Shown one piece after another: positions 7,289 to 14,790 of a stretch of DNA of 16,007 nt. Below the pieces are notes generated by a model. The model ran no database searches, was not told where the DNA came from, and saw nothing but the letters and a program-made list of their open reading frames with translations. The DNA comes from Polyangiaceae bacterium. GTDB lineage: Bacteria; Myxococcota; Polyangia; Polyangiales; Polyangiaceae. The position numbers and the translations under genes are program-made. Every line of letters starts with the position of its first letter. Within the stretch, counting starts at the first letter, position 1. The stretch spans positions 1 to 16,007 of the forward strand of contig JAICTU010000182.1 of assembly GCA_025936205.1 (NCBI GenBank). Reading direction: 5' to 3'.

Positions 7289-8824
7289 TCAGCGCAGGAT
7301 GGTCGGAGGTGCTACCGGCGCGACGTCGTCGGGCACGATGCACGCCGAGAGATCGAACAGCATGAAGGCGAGCACTGCCTCCTGAGGCGTGAACTCCGAG
7401 GTGACGCAGCCGTTGGGGAAGCTGAAATCAGGGTTGGAGTCCGAAATGTCGTCGCCCTGGCGGCCCTCGGAGACGTGAATGTCGCTGAGCACGGCACGTC
7501 CGCACTGTTCGGCGTCCGAGACTCCGAGCGGCATATTGGCGGAGATGTACTGCACAGATTCCTTGGGCGCGTCCGTGGCGATCCAGCGCTGCGCGTACTC
7601 CGGATTTTCACGCAGGATGTTGTGTTGCGCGCCCTCGATCACCACGTCGCCCTCCGTGGAAGCCGCGCCGGCGTGCGCCAGCCACTGACTGAGCGCCTCC
7701 CCCTTGGGGAATGATGTGACCACCTGCGCATCCACGTCGCCCAGATCGCCTGCGTTGCCATCTTTCGGATTGGTGAACTCCGCCATGGCCGGCAGAGGCG
7801 CAGGCCCTTCCGAGAACCAGACGCTCTGATAGTGCGAGCCAAACACGCGGCCGCCGCGGTTCAGATAATCATACATCGCCTCGAACGACTGCTCGCTCTT
7901 GTTGCTGACGTTCTCGCGATCCCCGTCGCAGGACATGAGCACGACATCGTATTGTGAGAGCGAGTCGACGTCGTTCCACAGCGCCGCCGCCGGGGGGAAG
8001 CCCTCTCCGCGGTTGAGCGTGGCGTAGCGGTCGGTCCCCCCGTCACCGGCAAACAACGTCACGCGCCCCCCGCCGCGCTCCCCCGTGAACTCGGAGTCGG
8101 CGATACCGAGCTTGCGAACCAGACACTCCAGCGCATCCAAACGGCCCGTGGCCACGGCGATGCGCGGGATATCCCCCTCTGACTTGCGCGCGGGAAAGCG
8201 CAAAGTCTGCTCTGGCACCGGATTGTCCGTGCAGGCCTCCACCGTCCCGATGTTGAACTCGCGACGCCAGTCGCCCACCTGGATCACGAGCGGAATGTTC
8301 GGTCCGGTGGGCACGTTCTCGAGCACGAAATGGCCGTTGGCATCCGTCAATGCCGTGGCGATCGGCTCACCCGATACCTCACAGTTGCAGCTCACCCCTG
8401 GCGTGAATGGCTTCAGCGTGCCGTCCGGCACGTACACCATCACATTGTACAGGGGCAGCTTGCCGGACGGGATGTAGACCGTGCCCGAAACGCTCGTCGT
8501 GCCTCCACCGTTGCAGCTGACTTGCCGCGGCGTGAGCCCCCGGCGCCGCGCCGCTGCAGGCATGCTGCTCACGGCCACCTCTGAATCACCGATGAAATCC
8601 GCGGTGGTCGGCGCCACCGTCTGCGCCGAGAGCGGCGGCGTCGCGTTCAGCTCCGGCACCCCATCCCGCTGGGGCGGTACATCCGCCGGCGCCGTCCCCT
8701 CCACCGGCACACCCACACGGCTACCGCCCGCGCTGCATCCCCACAACAACGCGACAATCCCGAGCGCCCATCCTGCCGTAGAAGGTGTGGTTAGGCCGCG
8801 GGACTGCGCAGGTTCCTTCGCCAT
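7289..8824 (-). CDS. Predicted lipoprotein with carboxypeptidase-regulatory-like and amidotransferase-like domains
   Basis: A 511-residue predicted envelope lipoprotein. The N-terminal hydrophobic segment ends LLWGC, with C30 as the lipid-attachment residue, followed by a low-complexity linker to about residue 100. A beta-sandwich of the carboxypeptidase-regulatory/SdrD-B type is visible at about 104-185 (SVSGTVYIPSGKLPLYNV..VYVPDG and ATALTDANGHFVLENVPTG), with four cysteines, C104, C146, C148 and C198, that could form disulfides. Residues 220-345 (IAVATGRLDALECLVRKLGI, QYDVVLMSCDG, DYLNRGGRVFGSHYQSVW) read like a ThuA/class-I glutamine-amidotransferase-like alpha/beta fold, without an obvious catalytic nucleophile in a GXCXG context. 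A C-terminal region with C441, C473 and C495 follows. I have seen this architecture associated with myxobacterial surface proteins, but I assign no function. The start is the ATG at 8824; no good ribosome-binding site is visible. TTGACC on the minus strand at 8861-8856 could be a -35. Confidence 0.75.
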   Translation of the reverse strand: MAKEPAQSRGLTTPSTAGWALGIVALLWGCSAGGSRVGVPVEGTAPADVPPQRDGVPELNATPPLSAQTVAPTTADFIGDSEVAVSSMPAAARRRGLTPRQVSCNGGGTTSVSGTVYIPSGKLPLYNVMVYVPDGTLKPFTPGVSCNCEVSGEPIATALTDANGHFVLENVPTGPNIPLVIQVGDWRREFNIGTVEACTDNPVPEQTLRFPARKSEGDIPRIAVATGRLDALECLVRKLGIADSEFTGERGGGRVTLFAGDGGTDRYATLNRGEGFPPAAALWNDVDSLSQYDVVLMSCDGDRENVSNKSEQSFEAMYDYLNRGGRVFGSHYQSVWFSEGPAPLPAMAEFTNPKDGNAGDLGDVDAQVVTSFPKGEALSQWLAHAGAASTEGDVVIEGAQHNILRENPEYAQRWIATDAPKESVQYISANMPLGVSDAEQCGRAVLSDIHVSEGRQGDDISDSNPDFSFPNGCVTSEFTPQEAVLAFMLFDLSACIVPDDVAPVAPPTILR

Positions 8825-9031
8825 CGAAGGATCTGTGTCTGCTGGCCTCTCTTTTGGTCAACGCCCTGCTCGATTTCTGTCCCCAGCAGCCCAGCCCGCT
8901 GCAAATCGGACCCAGTCGTTACCGGCCTCCCGGCGCGGCTCAGGGGCCCTCGGGCCTTGGCCGCGCGGCGAGCCAGCCCGCCGGGCCCCGGCAGCGGCCG
9001 CGCGCTGAGGCTGCGCTGACGCCCGCTGGGC
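8825..9031. other. GC-rich intergenic spacer
   Basis: 207 bp between the lipoprotein start and the histidine-kinase stop, both on the minus strand. It holds GC-rich, self-complementary stretches around 8940-9005 (GGGCCC, GGCCGCGC, GCGGCCGC) that could slow or end transcription from the kinase operon, but no stem with a T-tract. A possible minus-strand -35 (TTGACC) for the lipoprotein gene lies at 8861-8856. Confidence 0.35.
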
Positions 9032-10810
9032 TCATGACGCCGCCGGCAGTGTAACTCGGAACACGGAGCCCCCGGTCGGATTGTCGCTCACCCCGACCTC
9101 GCCGTGCATGGCCCCGACGAGATGCTTCACGATCGACAGCCCCAACCCAGTCCCACCCATTTCACGGGAGCGCCCCGGGTCGACGCGGTAGAAGCGCTCA
9201 AAGATGCGCAGCCGATGCCGCGGCTCGATGCCGGAGCCGTCGTCGCACACTTCAATGTGAATCACAGGGGCTCCCGCATGCTCCGCCGGCGCGCGATCGG
9301 CCCTGATCTCGACGTGGCCGTCCTCTGGCGTGTACTTCACCGCGTTCACGATCAGGTTCGTGAGCACCTGATCGAAGGCCGTGCTGTCCGCCAGGACGGA
9401 CAGCTCCGAGGAGATATTGGCGGTAACGACCAAGCGCTTGCGCTGGGCCAGGCCCCGGATCGACTCGACCGCGCGCTGGACAGCCGCGGACACTGCCGTC
9501 GGCTGGATCTCCAGGCTGAAGTGCCCGGACTCAATCCGCGACAGATCGAGCAGATCGGACACCAATCGCGAGAGCCGCTGTGCGTTACGCAAGATCGCGT
9601 TGAGAAACTCTGGACCGCGCGTGGGGTGCGTGAGCGCGCCGTCCAGCAGCGTCTCCGCATTGGCCTGAATCACGCTGACCGGCGTACGTAGCTCGTGAGA
9701 TACGTTGGCGACGAAGTCCCGGCGCACCTTTTCCAGGCGTCGCATCTCGCTGATGTCGAGCATCACCAGGATCGTCCCGCCCGTGGACTTGATCGACGCA
9801 GCCCGCGCCAGCACCGTCTGGGCCGGCGAAAGCGACAGCTCGGACTCGACCAACGCGGCCGGCGCGCCGTGTACTCGCTCCATCAACTCGCCCAGCGCCG
9901 GCACCCGCACCAACTCGACCAACAGATGGCCGACCGGCGATTCGGTGAGCGCGAGCAAATCCACGGCAGCCTGATTCGCATGCGTGACGCGATCGTTCGG
10001 ATCGAGCGCCAGCAGAGCCTCCGTCATGCCGCCCAGGATGGTCTCCAGGCGATCGCGCTCGCCAGCCAAACTGCTCAAGGTCTGATCCAGCTCATCCACG
10101 AGCTCGTTGAATGAACCTGCCAGGCGCCCCAGCTCGTCATTGGACGAGACCGGCAGGCGCTTGTTGATCGACTCTCCGCTGCTGGTGACGAGCCGGGCAT
10201 TGCGTACCAGGCTGCGCAACGGACGGAGGGCGAGATGCGAGGCGATCCCGCTGATGCACACGGCCAAACCGAGACCGAGCAGCCCTGCGAGGAACACCAC
10301 CAGGCGCAGACGCGCGGCGACCAGATCGACATCGGACAACGCCATCGCGGCCCGCACCACGCCGCGCATCTCCGGGCGCTGGAATGGCACGGCCATGTAG
10401 AACATGTCCGTGTGCACGCTCACGCTGTAGCGAGTGGCCTCACCTTCGCCCTGCGCGAGCGCCTGGCGGATCTCCGATCTCTGCGCGTGGTTCTCGGCAC
10501 GCGCGATCTCGGCCGGGGTCAATCCGGAGTCGCCCAGCACCTTTCCATCGCCGCCCACGATCGTGATTCGCACTCCGGCGGACTTGCCCATGCGATCGGC
10601 GAGCGCATCGATCACCGCACCGTCGCTCACGCCCGGCGCCGTCTCTACCAGGTCTCGAGCGAGGCGCGCCTGACCGAGCAGCTCCAGCTCGATGCGATCG
10701 ATCAGCCAATCGCGGAGCTGGCGTTCCAGATACACGCCACTGACCAATCCCACGCCGACCACCAGGGCCAATGAGATCGCGAATAGCTTGAGACGAACGC
10801 CTGCGTTCAA
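9032..10810 (-). CDS. PhoR-type membrane sensor histidine kinase
   Basis: A 592-residue sensor kinase that phosphorylates the response regulator encoded just upstream. Its order is membrane helix 8-28, a sensor region of about 140 residues outside the membrane, second helix about 170-190, HAMP about 191-245, a PAS-like region about 252-355, then the kinase core. The H-box FVANVSHELRTP places the phosphorylated histidine at H372. The N-box is NLIVNAVKYTP (485-495), G1 is DDGSGI (523-528), the F-box is FERFY (537-541) and G2 is GGTGLGLSIV (552-561). All core motifs are intact. The start is a TTG at 10810 overlapping the regulator's TGA (TTGA), with GGGG a few bases upstream. The first helix follows at once, so no upstream start is needed. 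The layout matches PhoR, but no pst or phoU gene is visible, so phosphate sensing is unproven. It ends at 9032 with ...LPAAS. Confidence 0.93.
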   Translation of the reverse strand: MNAGVRLKLFAISLALVVGVGLVSGVYLERQLRDWLIDRIELELLGQARLARDLVETAPGVSDGAVIDALADRMGKSAGVRITIVGGDGKVLGDSGLTPAEIARAENHAQRSEIRQALAQGEGEATRYSVSVHTDMFYMAVPFQRPEMRGVVRAAMALSDVDLVAARLRLVVFLAGLLGLGLAVCISGIASHLALRPLRSLVRNARLVTSSGESINKRLPVSSNDELGRLAGSFNELVDELDQTLSSLAGERDRLETILGGMTEALLALDPNDRVTHANQAAVDLLALTESPVGHLLVELVRVPALGELMERVHGAPAALVESELSLSPAQTVLARAASIKSTGGTILVMLDISEMRRLEKVRRDFVANVSHELRTPVSVIQANAETLLDGALTHPTRGPEFLNAILRNAQRLSRLVSDLLDLSRIESGHFSLEIQPTAVSAAVQRAVESIRGLAQRKRLVVTANISSELSVLADSTAFDQVLTNLIVNAVKYTPEDGHVEIRADRAPAEHAGAPVIHIEVCDDGSGIEPRHRLRIFERFYRVDPGRSREMGGTGLGLSIVKHLVGAMHGEVGVSDNPTGGSVFRVTLPAAS

Positions 10811-11511
10811 GCCCCATTCCCCGCAGGCGACTCGCGAAACCGGTAGCCGACACCGCGCAGCGTCTCGATGTACTCCCCGGCCCCTCCGAGCTTCTGCCGC
10901 AGCCGCTTCACGTGTGTGTCGACGGTGCGGGTCGTCACGTCTGCCTCAATCCCCCAGACGTCCTGCAGCAGCCGCTCGCGCGTCTGCACGCGCCCGCGGC
11001 GCAGCAACAGCGTCGTGAGCAGACGGAACTCGAGCGCCGTGAGCACCGCCTCCTGGTCATCCACCCACGCGCGGTGCCCTCCGCTGTCCAGCCGCAAACG
11101 ACCGAATGCTACTTCGTTGCCATCCGGCTCATCGCGCTGTTGGCGCCGCAGCAGCGCTCGGATGCGCAGCATCAGCTCTCGCACGCTGAACGGCTTGACC
11201 ACATAGTCATCGGCGCCGACCTCGAAGCCCACCACGCGATCGATCTCTTCGCCCTTGGCGGTGAGCATCAGCACGGGCACCTGCTGCGTGCGCTTGCTGG
11301 CGCGGATTTGCCGGCAGACCTCGATGCCCGAGATATCCGGCAGCATCAAATCCAACACGACGGCATCGGGCGCTGGATCCTGTTCCGCCAACTCGAGCCC
11401 TGCGCGCCCGGTCAGGGCGCTGCGAGTTTGATAACCCTCGCGCTCGAGATTGTATTCGAGAGTAGCGACGAGATCCTTCTCGTCTTCAATCATCAAGATC
11501 ACACCTGACAT
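10807..11511 (-). CDS. PhoB/OmpR-family response regulator
   Basis: A 234-residue two-component regulator with a receiver domain (1-120) and an OmpR/PhoB winged-helix DNA-binding domain (about 132-228). Receiver residues are intact: acidic pocket E9/D10/E11, phosphoacceptor D54 (VVLDLMLPD), T84 (LMLTAKG) and K106 (VVKPF). The output domain shows LTALEFRLLTTLL, the recognition segment RTVDTHVKRLRQKLG and the wing GVGYRF. The ATG at 11511 has GGAG about 9 nt upstream and gives the standard receiver N-terminus. An open frame continues another 229 codons upstream without regulator-like sequence and is rejected. It is translationally coupled to the kinase gene by TTGA. A stack of palindromes 20-45 bp upstream may be its own operator. 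It is PhoB-like in architecture; the target regulon is unknown. Confidence 0.95.
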   Translation of the reverse strand: MSGVILMIEDEKDLVATLEYNLEREGYQTRSALTGRAGLELAEQDPAPDAVVLDLMLPDISGIEVCRQIRASKRTQQVPVLMLTAKGEEIDRVVGFEVGADDYVVKPFSVRELMLRIRALLRRQQRDEPDGNEVAFGRLRLDSGGHRAWVDDQEAVLTALEFRLLTTLLLRRGRVQTRERLLQDVWGIEADVTTRTVDTHVKRLRQKLGGAGEYIETLRGVGYRFRESPAGNGA

Positions 11512-11531
11512 ATGCCTGCTCCGTACAGGAT

Positions 11532-11555
11532 CCACGTGGCGCCCACGTGACGTCA
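11532..11555. promoter_or_regulatory. Stacked palindromes upstream of the response regulator
   Basis: Two CACGTG hexamers (11533-11538 and 11544-11549) flank GGCGCC (11538-11543) and abut TGACGTCA (11548-11555). Together CACGTGG-CGC-CCACGTG is a perfect 7-3-7 inverted repeat. It lies just upstream of the response-regulator ATG, in the region divergent with the plus-strand CofD locus. This is a candidate operator; no binding protein can be named. Confidence 0.4.
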
Positions 11556-11614
11556 GCACATCCGCCGTCAATTTCGTAACAAAAGGCGTGCTCATGGGGA
11601 ACTCGTGCAACACC

Positions 11615-12013
11615 CTGGCAAATCCAGGCGGGACTATCCCGGGCCAAGTCGTGGCCGGCCGGAAGAGGTCCCGGAACTGGCGCACATGCGCTGCGCCATG
11701 CCATTCTGCCGCCCGAACGGCAGCGCGAGCTGGAGCAGCTTGCGCGGGAGAAGCCCTGGGACTTCGAAGAAACGACGTGCTCGTCGACAAGGTGTATGGC
11801 AAAGATCGGGCCTGTATCGGGCTGACTCGTGAGACTCGTGATCCTCTACTGGAGCTGGAACGAGAGCTCGGCGCAGACCGCGTCGGAGGCCGCGCGCACG
11901 GAGTGTGCCGGCTATCTCTCGAGGCCGTGCGCCACGCGCGGTTCTGGGAGGCCACTGGGCGGCCCCAGTTCGATCTCGGCGTGAGCTTCTGTCGGCGCTT
12001 GCTCGAGGCCTGA
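11615..12013 (+). pseudogene. Frameshifted gene remnant, possibly a HprK-related (GAK system) kinase
   Basis: No single frame is intact here, but family-like pieces appear in alternating frames on the plus strand. They are NPGGTIPG near 11621; ILPPERQRELEQLAREKPW followed by DFEE (about 11703-11770); DVLVDKVYGKDRA (from 11774, in another frame); and LVILYWSWNESS (from 11835, back in the earlier frame). From memory, HprK-related kinases of the GAK type have a similar order: an NPGT block, LPP.E...L...LW.LE.KYDV..D.VYG, then VLNW. The last frame stops at 12011-12013, 6 bp before the CofD-like ATG, as an operon partner would. Third positions remain G/C-rich. The 5' part, including any P-loop, is not recognisable. 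Kinase identity is an inference. The alternative is an unrelated decayed gene or chance. Confidence 0.4.
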
Positions 12014-12019
12014 AGTTCC

Positions 12020-13216
12020 ATGGGGATGCCTTTCCAGATCATGCGCAGCCCGACCTTTCCGGACGAGCGGCGCGTGTCGCGCAGCCTGAGCGCTCCCGAG
12101 CTCGGTCCCCGCATCTTGTTCCTGAGCGGCGGCAGCGCGCTGCGGTCGCTCTGCCGCGTGCTCAAGCAGTACACCCACAACTCCGAGCACCTGATCACGG
12201 CATTCGATTCGGGCGGCAGCTCGGCTCAGCTACGGCGCGCCTTCGGCATGCCCGCGATCGGCGACCTGCGGAACCGGATCGTGGCCTTGGCCGATGAGAG
12301 CGTGCGCGGCAACCCGCAGATCTATCGGCTGTTCACTCACCGCCTGCCAAACAACGCGCCCGCGTCGGACCTGGCATACGAGCTCGAGCGGTTGGTCTCT
12401 GGCGTCGCACCGCTGGTGGCGGACATTCCAGAACCCATGCGGCGCATCGTGAAAACTCACCTGCGATTGTTCGCGGAGCACATGCCCGCCGAGTTCGATT
12501 TGCGCGGCGCGAATCTCGGCAACCTGCTGCTGGCAGGCGGATACTTGAGCCACTCGCGCGATCTGGAATCGGTACTGTTTCTGTTTTCGAAGCTGCTCGA
12601 GGTGCGCGGCATGGTGCGCTGCATCGTCGATGACGATCTGCACCTGTGCGCGGAGCTGGCCGACGGCACGCGCATCGTCGGCCAGCACCTGCTCACCGGC
12701 AAGGAAGTGGCGCCGATCCGTTCCATGATTCGCGAGCTCTATTTGGTCGACCGCCTCGACTCGCCTCAGCGCGCGACCACCATCATCAACGAGAAGGTGC
12801 GGCGCAGCATCGAGGCTGCAGATCTGATCTGCTATCCGATGGGCAGCTTCTACTCGAGCGTCGTCGCCAACCTGCTACCGAAGGGCGTGGGCCGAGCCAT
12901 CGTCAGCGCGAGTGCCCCCCGCGTCTACGTCCCCAATACCGGGCATGACCCGGAGCAGCATGGCATGAGCGTCGCCGATACTCTCGAAGCGTTGGTGCGC
13001 TACGTCCGCGCCGATGCAGGGCAGGACGTGCCGCTCGGGCGCATCGTCAATCTGGTGCTGCTCGACCGGGACCCGCGTCACTACGGCATGCCCCTGGACT
13101 TCGAGCGCGTGGAGCGCATGGGAGTGCAGGTCGCGTCACTCGAGCTGGTAACGGAGAGCAGCAGCCCGCACGCCCATCCCTTGCGCCTGACCGAAGCGCT
13201 GCTCTCTCTGACCTGA
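12020..13216 (+). CDS. CofD/YvcK-fold protein, GAK-system CofD-like family
   Basis: A 398-residue protein with the CofD/YvcK nucleotide-binding fold. CofD transfers a lactyl-phosphate group in coenzyme F420 synthesis and YvcK binds nucleotide sugars. The N-terminal Rossmann turn is ILFLSGGSALRSL (32-44). AFDSGGSSAQLRRAFG and PAIGDLRN follow (61-85), then RGANLGNLLLAGGYL (162-176) and DLICYPMGSFYSSVVANLLP (268-287), the counterpart of the 'GPGS..TS..P.L' block. The spelling fits the GAK-system CofD-related subfamily rather than true CofD or YvcK, judging from memory. No other F420 gene is visible. The start is the ATG at 12020; the ribosome-binding site is weak, as expected for a gene coupled to the upstream remnant ending 6 bp earlier. 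Other in-frame ATGs at 12026 and 12041 are possible. The molecular function of this subfamily is not established. Confidence 0.85.
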   Translation: MGMPFQIMRSPTFPDERRVSRSLSAPELGPRILFLSGGSALRSLCRVLKQYTHNSEHLITAFDSGGSSAQLRRAFGMPAIGDLRNRIVALADESVRGNPQIYRLFTHRLPNNAPASDLAYELERLVSGVAPLVADIPEPMRRIVKTHLRLFAEHMPAEFDLRGANLGNLLLAGGYLSHSRDLESVLFLFSKLLEVRGMVRCIVDDDLHLCAELADGTRIVGQHLLTGKEVAPIRSMIRELYLVDRLDSPQRATTIINEKVRRSIEAADLICYPMGSFYSSVVANLLPKGVGRAIVSASAPRVYVPNTGHDPEQHGMSVADTLEALVRYVRADAGQDVPLGRIVNLVLLDRDPRHYGMPLDFERVERMGVQVASLELVTESSSPHAHPLRLTEALLSLT

Positions 13217-13775
13217 AGAACCGGCAGCTCGGCAAACCGAGCATGAAGTCCGCTTCCGTGCTCGAGTCAGATCCCCGCGAAGCGCCTGACCCAGCGGCCG
13301 GCAGGCTTCACCCCTGCTCCGTCGACGCTTTTGGACTTGCGATACCCGGAGCTTCGGGCACGATTCGAAACGCCGGTTTGATCGGGGCGATAGCACGAGC
13401 CCGGCACACCCATGATCCGGCCCGACCAGGCCGGAACACTCCCCTGAAGGGAGAACATTGTGCGCGAATTCGAGAGGCGCGGGACTGTGCAGGCGGTGCA
13501 AAAGCTGCATCGCGTCGAGCGCAAACTCTGCACAATCTATCCACAAGCCTGCGGGTCGGATGGTCGCCGGCGCAAGAGCCGTTGGGCAATTTCCCGGCGC
13601 GCGCGCCCGCGACCTCCGGCGGCGGTCACGGTGGCACAACCTGTGCTCTTGCAGTGCGCCCGGGGAATCATCTGCTGGTCCTGCATCACGGCTTTCGGGA
13701 TGCTTTGCGGGGGGCACCTCGCACCTGTTCTAACGGAAGGGCCCGCATTCCCCGAGCTCAGGCGGTACGGGAACC
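13217..13775. other. 559-bp region without a convincing gene; several hairpins
   Basis: After the CofD-like stop comes GCTCGG-CAAA-CCGAGC (13227-13242), a hairpin without a T-tract. TCCGGCC-N6-GGCCGGA (13416-13435) and CTCCC-CTGAA-GGGAG (13439-13453) form two adjacent perfect hairpins. The right arm of the second is a GGGAG Shine-Dalgarno, 6 bp before a GTG at 13460 that opens a 113-codon frame to 13801. That frame begins plausibly (MREFERRGTVQAVQKLHRVE) but degrades into Arg/Cys-rich sequence and overlaps the next gene's start, so it is not called. No tRNA or transposase is seen. Confidence 0.4.
13227..13242 (+). terminator. Hairpin just after the CofD-like gene
   Basis: GCTCGG-CAAA-CCGAGC is a perfect 6-bp stem with a 4-nt loop, starting 10 bp after the stop codon. 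It has no T-run, so terminator function is uncertain. Confidence 0.35.
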
Positions 13776-13991
13776 ATGTTCGTATCCAAGCAGGTCATTG
13801 AAAAGCTCGAGGGCGAGCAAACTCGGTTGCGGCGCGAGGTGAAGTACCTGCGGAATGCGGCGGAACGCGGCGACAACAAGGCCGTGCGGGTGCACGCCGA
13901 GGACTTGGCGTCACGTCTCGAACATCATGCGTCGCTGGTCGACGCGGTGATCGAAGCCGTCAGTGAGGACTCCGTCCCTGAATCTCGCTGA
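13776..13991 (+). CDS. Small helical hypothetical protein
   Basis: A 71-residue unrecognised protein, starting ATG-TTC-GTA at 13776 with a weak GGGA 5 bp upstream. It is almost entirely predicted helix, rich in Glu, Arg and Lys, with heptad-like leucine/valine spacing in IEKLEGEQTRLRREVKYLRN, suggesting a short coiled coil. There is no signal peptide, cysteine or tryptophan. Codon third positions are G/C-rich in the manner of real genes here, which is the main support. It is 216 bp upstream of the DUF6614 gene on the same strand, so they need not be co-transcribed. It could be a small partner or nucleoid-type protein, but I assign no function. Confidence 0.55.
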   Translation: MFVSKQVIEKLEGEQTRLRREVKYLRNAAERGDNKAVRVHAEDLASRLEHHASLVDAVIEAVSEDSVPESR

Positions 13992-14110
13992 GCGGACGCC
14001 ACGCCCTCTCTTCGACCCCGCTTCATCGGTGAACGGCTTCAAATGAGCGCTATGCCGAGAACCGCGCACGGGGGAAGCTCGCATGCCCAGTGAAGCCGCA
14101 ATCCCTGCCA

Positions 14111-14127
14111 GGGCGCTGACAGCGCCC
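14111..14127. terminator. GC-rich hairpin between the small protein and DUF6614 genes
   Basis: GGGCGCT-GAC-AGCGCCC is a perfect 7-bp stem with a 3-nt loop, 120 bp after the small-protein stop and 80 bp before the DUF6614 start. It is followed by CCTGTTCG rather than a T-tract. It is either a weak terminator or a structured leader element. Confidence 0.35.
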
Positions 14128-14207
14128 CCTGTTCGCTGAGCGCCGTTTCGTGGGAGTGTCCCGTCGAGCGAAGCGCACCTGCGTGCGCAGCGAGCTCGAA
14201 GCACGAA

Positions 14208-14558
14208 ATGGATATCTATCACATCTGGTGCAACCTGAAGCCGGGCGTGTCGGACGTGGAGTTCGTGCGCAATGCCCGCACGTATCTCGACCGGCTCCAG
14301 CAGCACGGCCAGCTCGCGCAATACCGCATCATGCGCTGCAAATTGGGGTTACGTCCGGCGACGCTGCCGGAGTTCCACCTGATGCTCGAGTTCGACAACC
14401 TCGCTCAACTCGACGCGGCATTTTCATCCGTCGCGTCGCGGACCGATCCTGTCGAGCAAGTGCACCATGCGGTCAACTTGCTGGTGAAGGACGTGAGCTT
14501 CGCGCTGTATCGCGACTTCCCCGATGGCGTGCGGAGCATCGGCCATGAGCGCTTTTGA
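14208..14558 (+). CDS. DUF6614 family protein
   Basis: A 116-residue cytoplasmic protein beginning MDIYHIWCNLKPGVSD, a start typical of DUF6614 (small proteins with a dimeric alpha/beta-barrel-like fold, function unknown). Conserved-looking blocks are RIMRCKLGL (40-48), LPEFHLMLEFDNLAQLDAAF (53-72), VEQVHHAVN and VSFALYRDFPD near the C-terminus. The length matches the family. There is no membrane segment or signal peptide. The ribosome-binding site is weak (GAAGCACGAA before ATG). It is followed 67 bp later by a convincing intrinsic terminator, so the transcript probably ends there. Family membership is from memory of the N- and C-terminal blocks; no pathway can be inferred from the neighbours. 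Confidence 0.8.
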   Translation: MDIYHIWCNLKPGVSDVEFVRNARTYLDRLQQHGQLAQYRIMRCKLGLRPATLPEFHLMLEFDNLAQLDAAFSSVASRTDPVEQVHHAVNLLVKDVSFALYRDFPDGVRSIGHERF

Positions 14559-14625
14559 GCTAGTACCTGGTGCCCCAAGTCTCGTGCCGGGCACTTTGCA
14601 CTCGGTACTTCTTCTTCATTTGTAG

Positions 14626-14651
14626 AAACCCGGCGCGGACTTCGGGTTTTT
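14626..14651 (+). terminator. Intrinsic terminator after the DUF6614 gene
   Basis: AAACCCG (14626-14632) pairs with CGGGTTT (14643-14649) across a 10-nt loop, and the T-run covers 14647-14651. A clear rho-independent terminator for the plus strand; the A-run on the left could serve the other strand too. Confidence 0.8.
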
Positions 14652-14749
14652 ACTACGAGCCCTCAGAACGCTGGGGCAGCTTTGGGGCCGGTCCTGCGCC
14701 GCGCGGCGCTCTCCGAATCCTCGGGGCGCGGGACGACAGCTGAAAACGC
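14652..14749 (+). ncRNA. Possible small RNA between two terminators
   Basis: A stretch of about 100 nt lies between two intrinsic terminators of the same orientation and encodes no protein. It contains a 14-nt perfect palindrome, GCGCCGCGCGGCGC (14696-14709). A second terminator is pointless unless something starts in between, so a short RNA is possible. No promoter was recognised, so this stays speculative. Confidence 0.2.
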
Positions 14750-14790
14750 AGGGGGCGGGAGGGTTGCCTGTCTCCCGCCCCCTTTCGTTT
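14750..14790 (+). terminator. Strong intrinsic terminator upstream of the Fur-family gene
   Basis: A perfect 12-bp stem, AGGGGGCGGGAG (14750-14761) with CTCCCGCCCCCT (14772-14783), with a 10-nt loop and followed by TTCGTTT. It isolates the Fur-family gene from everything upstream. Confidence 0.85.

Noticed and set aside
9032..11511. Calling the two-component pair phoB/phoR outright
   Set aside because: The architecture fits, but no pst, phoU or Pho box is visible, and many OmpR-type pairs share this layout.
11512..12198. N-terminal extension of the response regulator (open frame of 229 extra codons)
   Set aside because: The receiver domain starts naturally at the ATG at 11511 with a Shine-Dalgarno; the extension is Ser/Arg/Pro-rich and runs antisense to the CofD-like gene.
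12020..13216. Calling the CofD-fold protein an F420 biosynthesis enzyme
   Set aside because: No other F420 gene is near, and the sequence blocks fit the CofD-related GAK-type subfamily better than true CofD.
13340..13400. TTCGAAT on the minus strand resembling a tRNA T-loop
   Set aside because: The flanking bases do not form a T-stem and no acceptor, D- or anticodon arms can be folded around it.
13136..13717. 193-codon minus-strand frame overlapping the CofD-like 3' end
   Set aside because: Its composition is Arg/Ser/Cys/Pro-rich, it invades a real gene and no motif is recognisable.
13460..13801. 113-codon frame with GTG start and good GGGAG site
   Set aside because: The first 25 residues look plausible, but the remainder does not resemble a folded protein and the frame overlaps the start of the small helical gene. 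Kept only as a finding.
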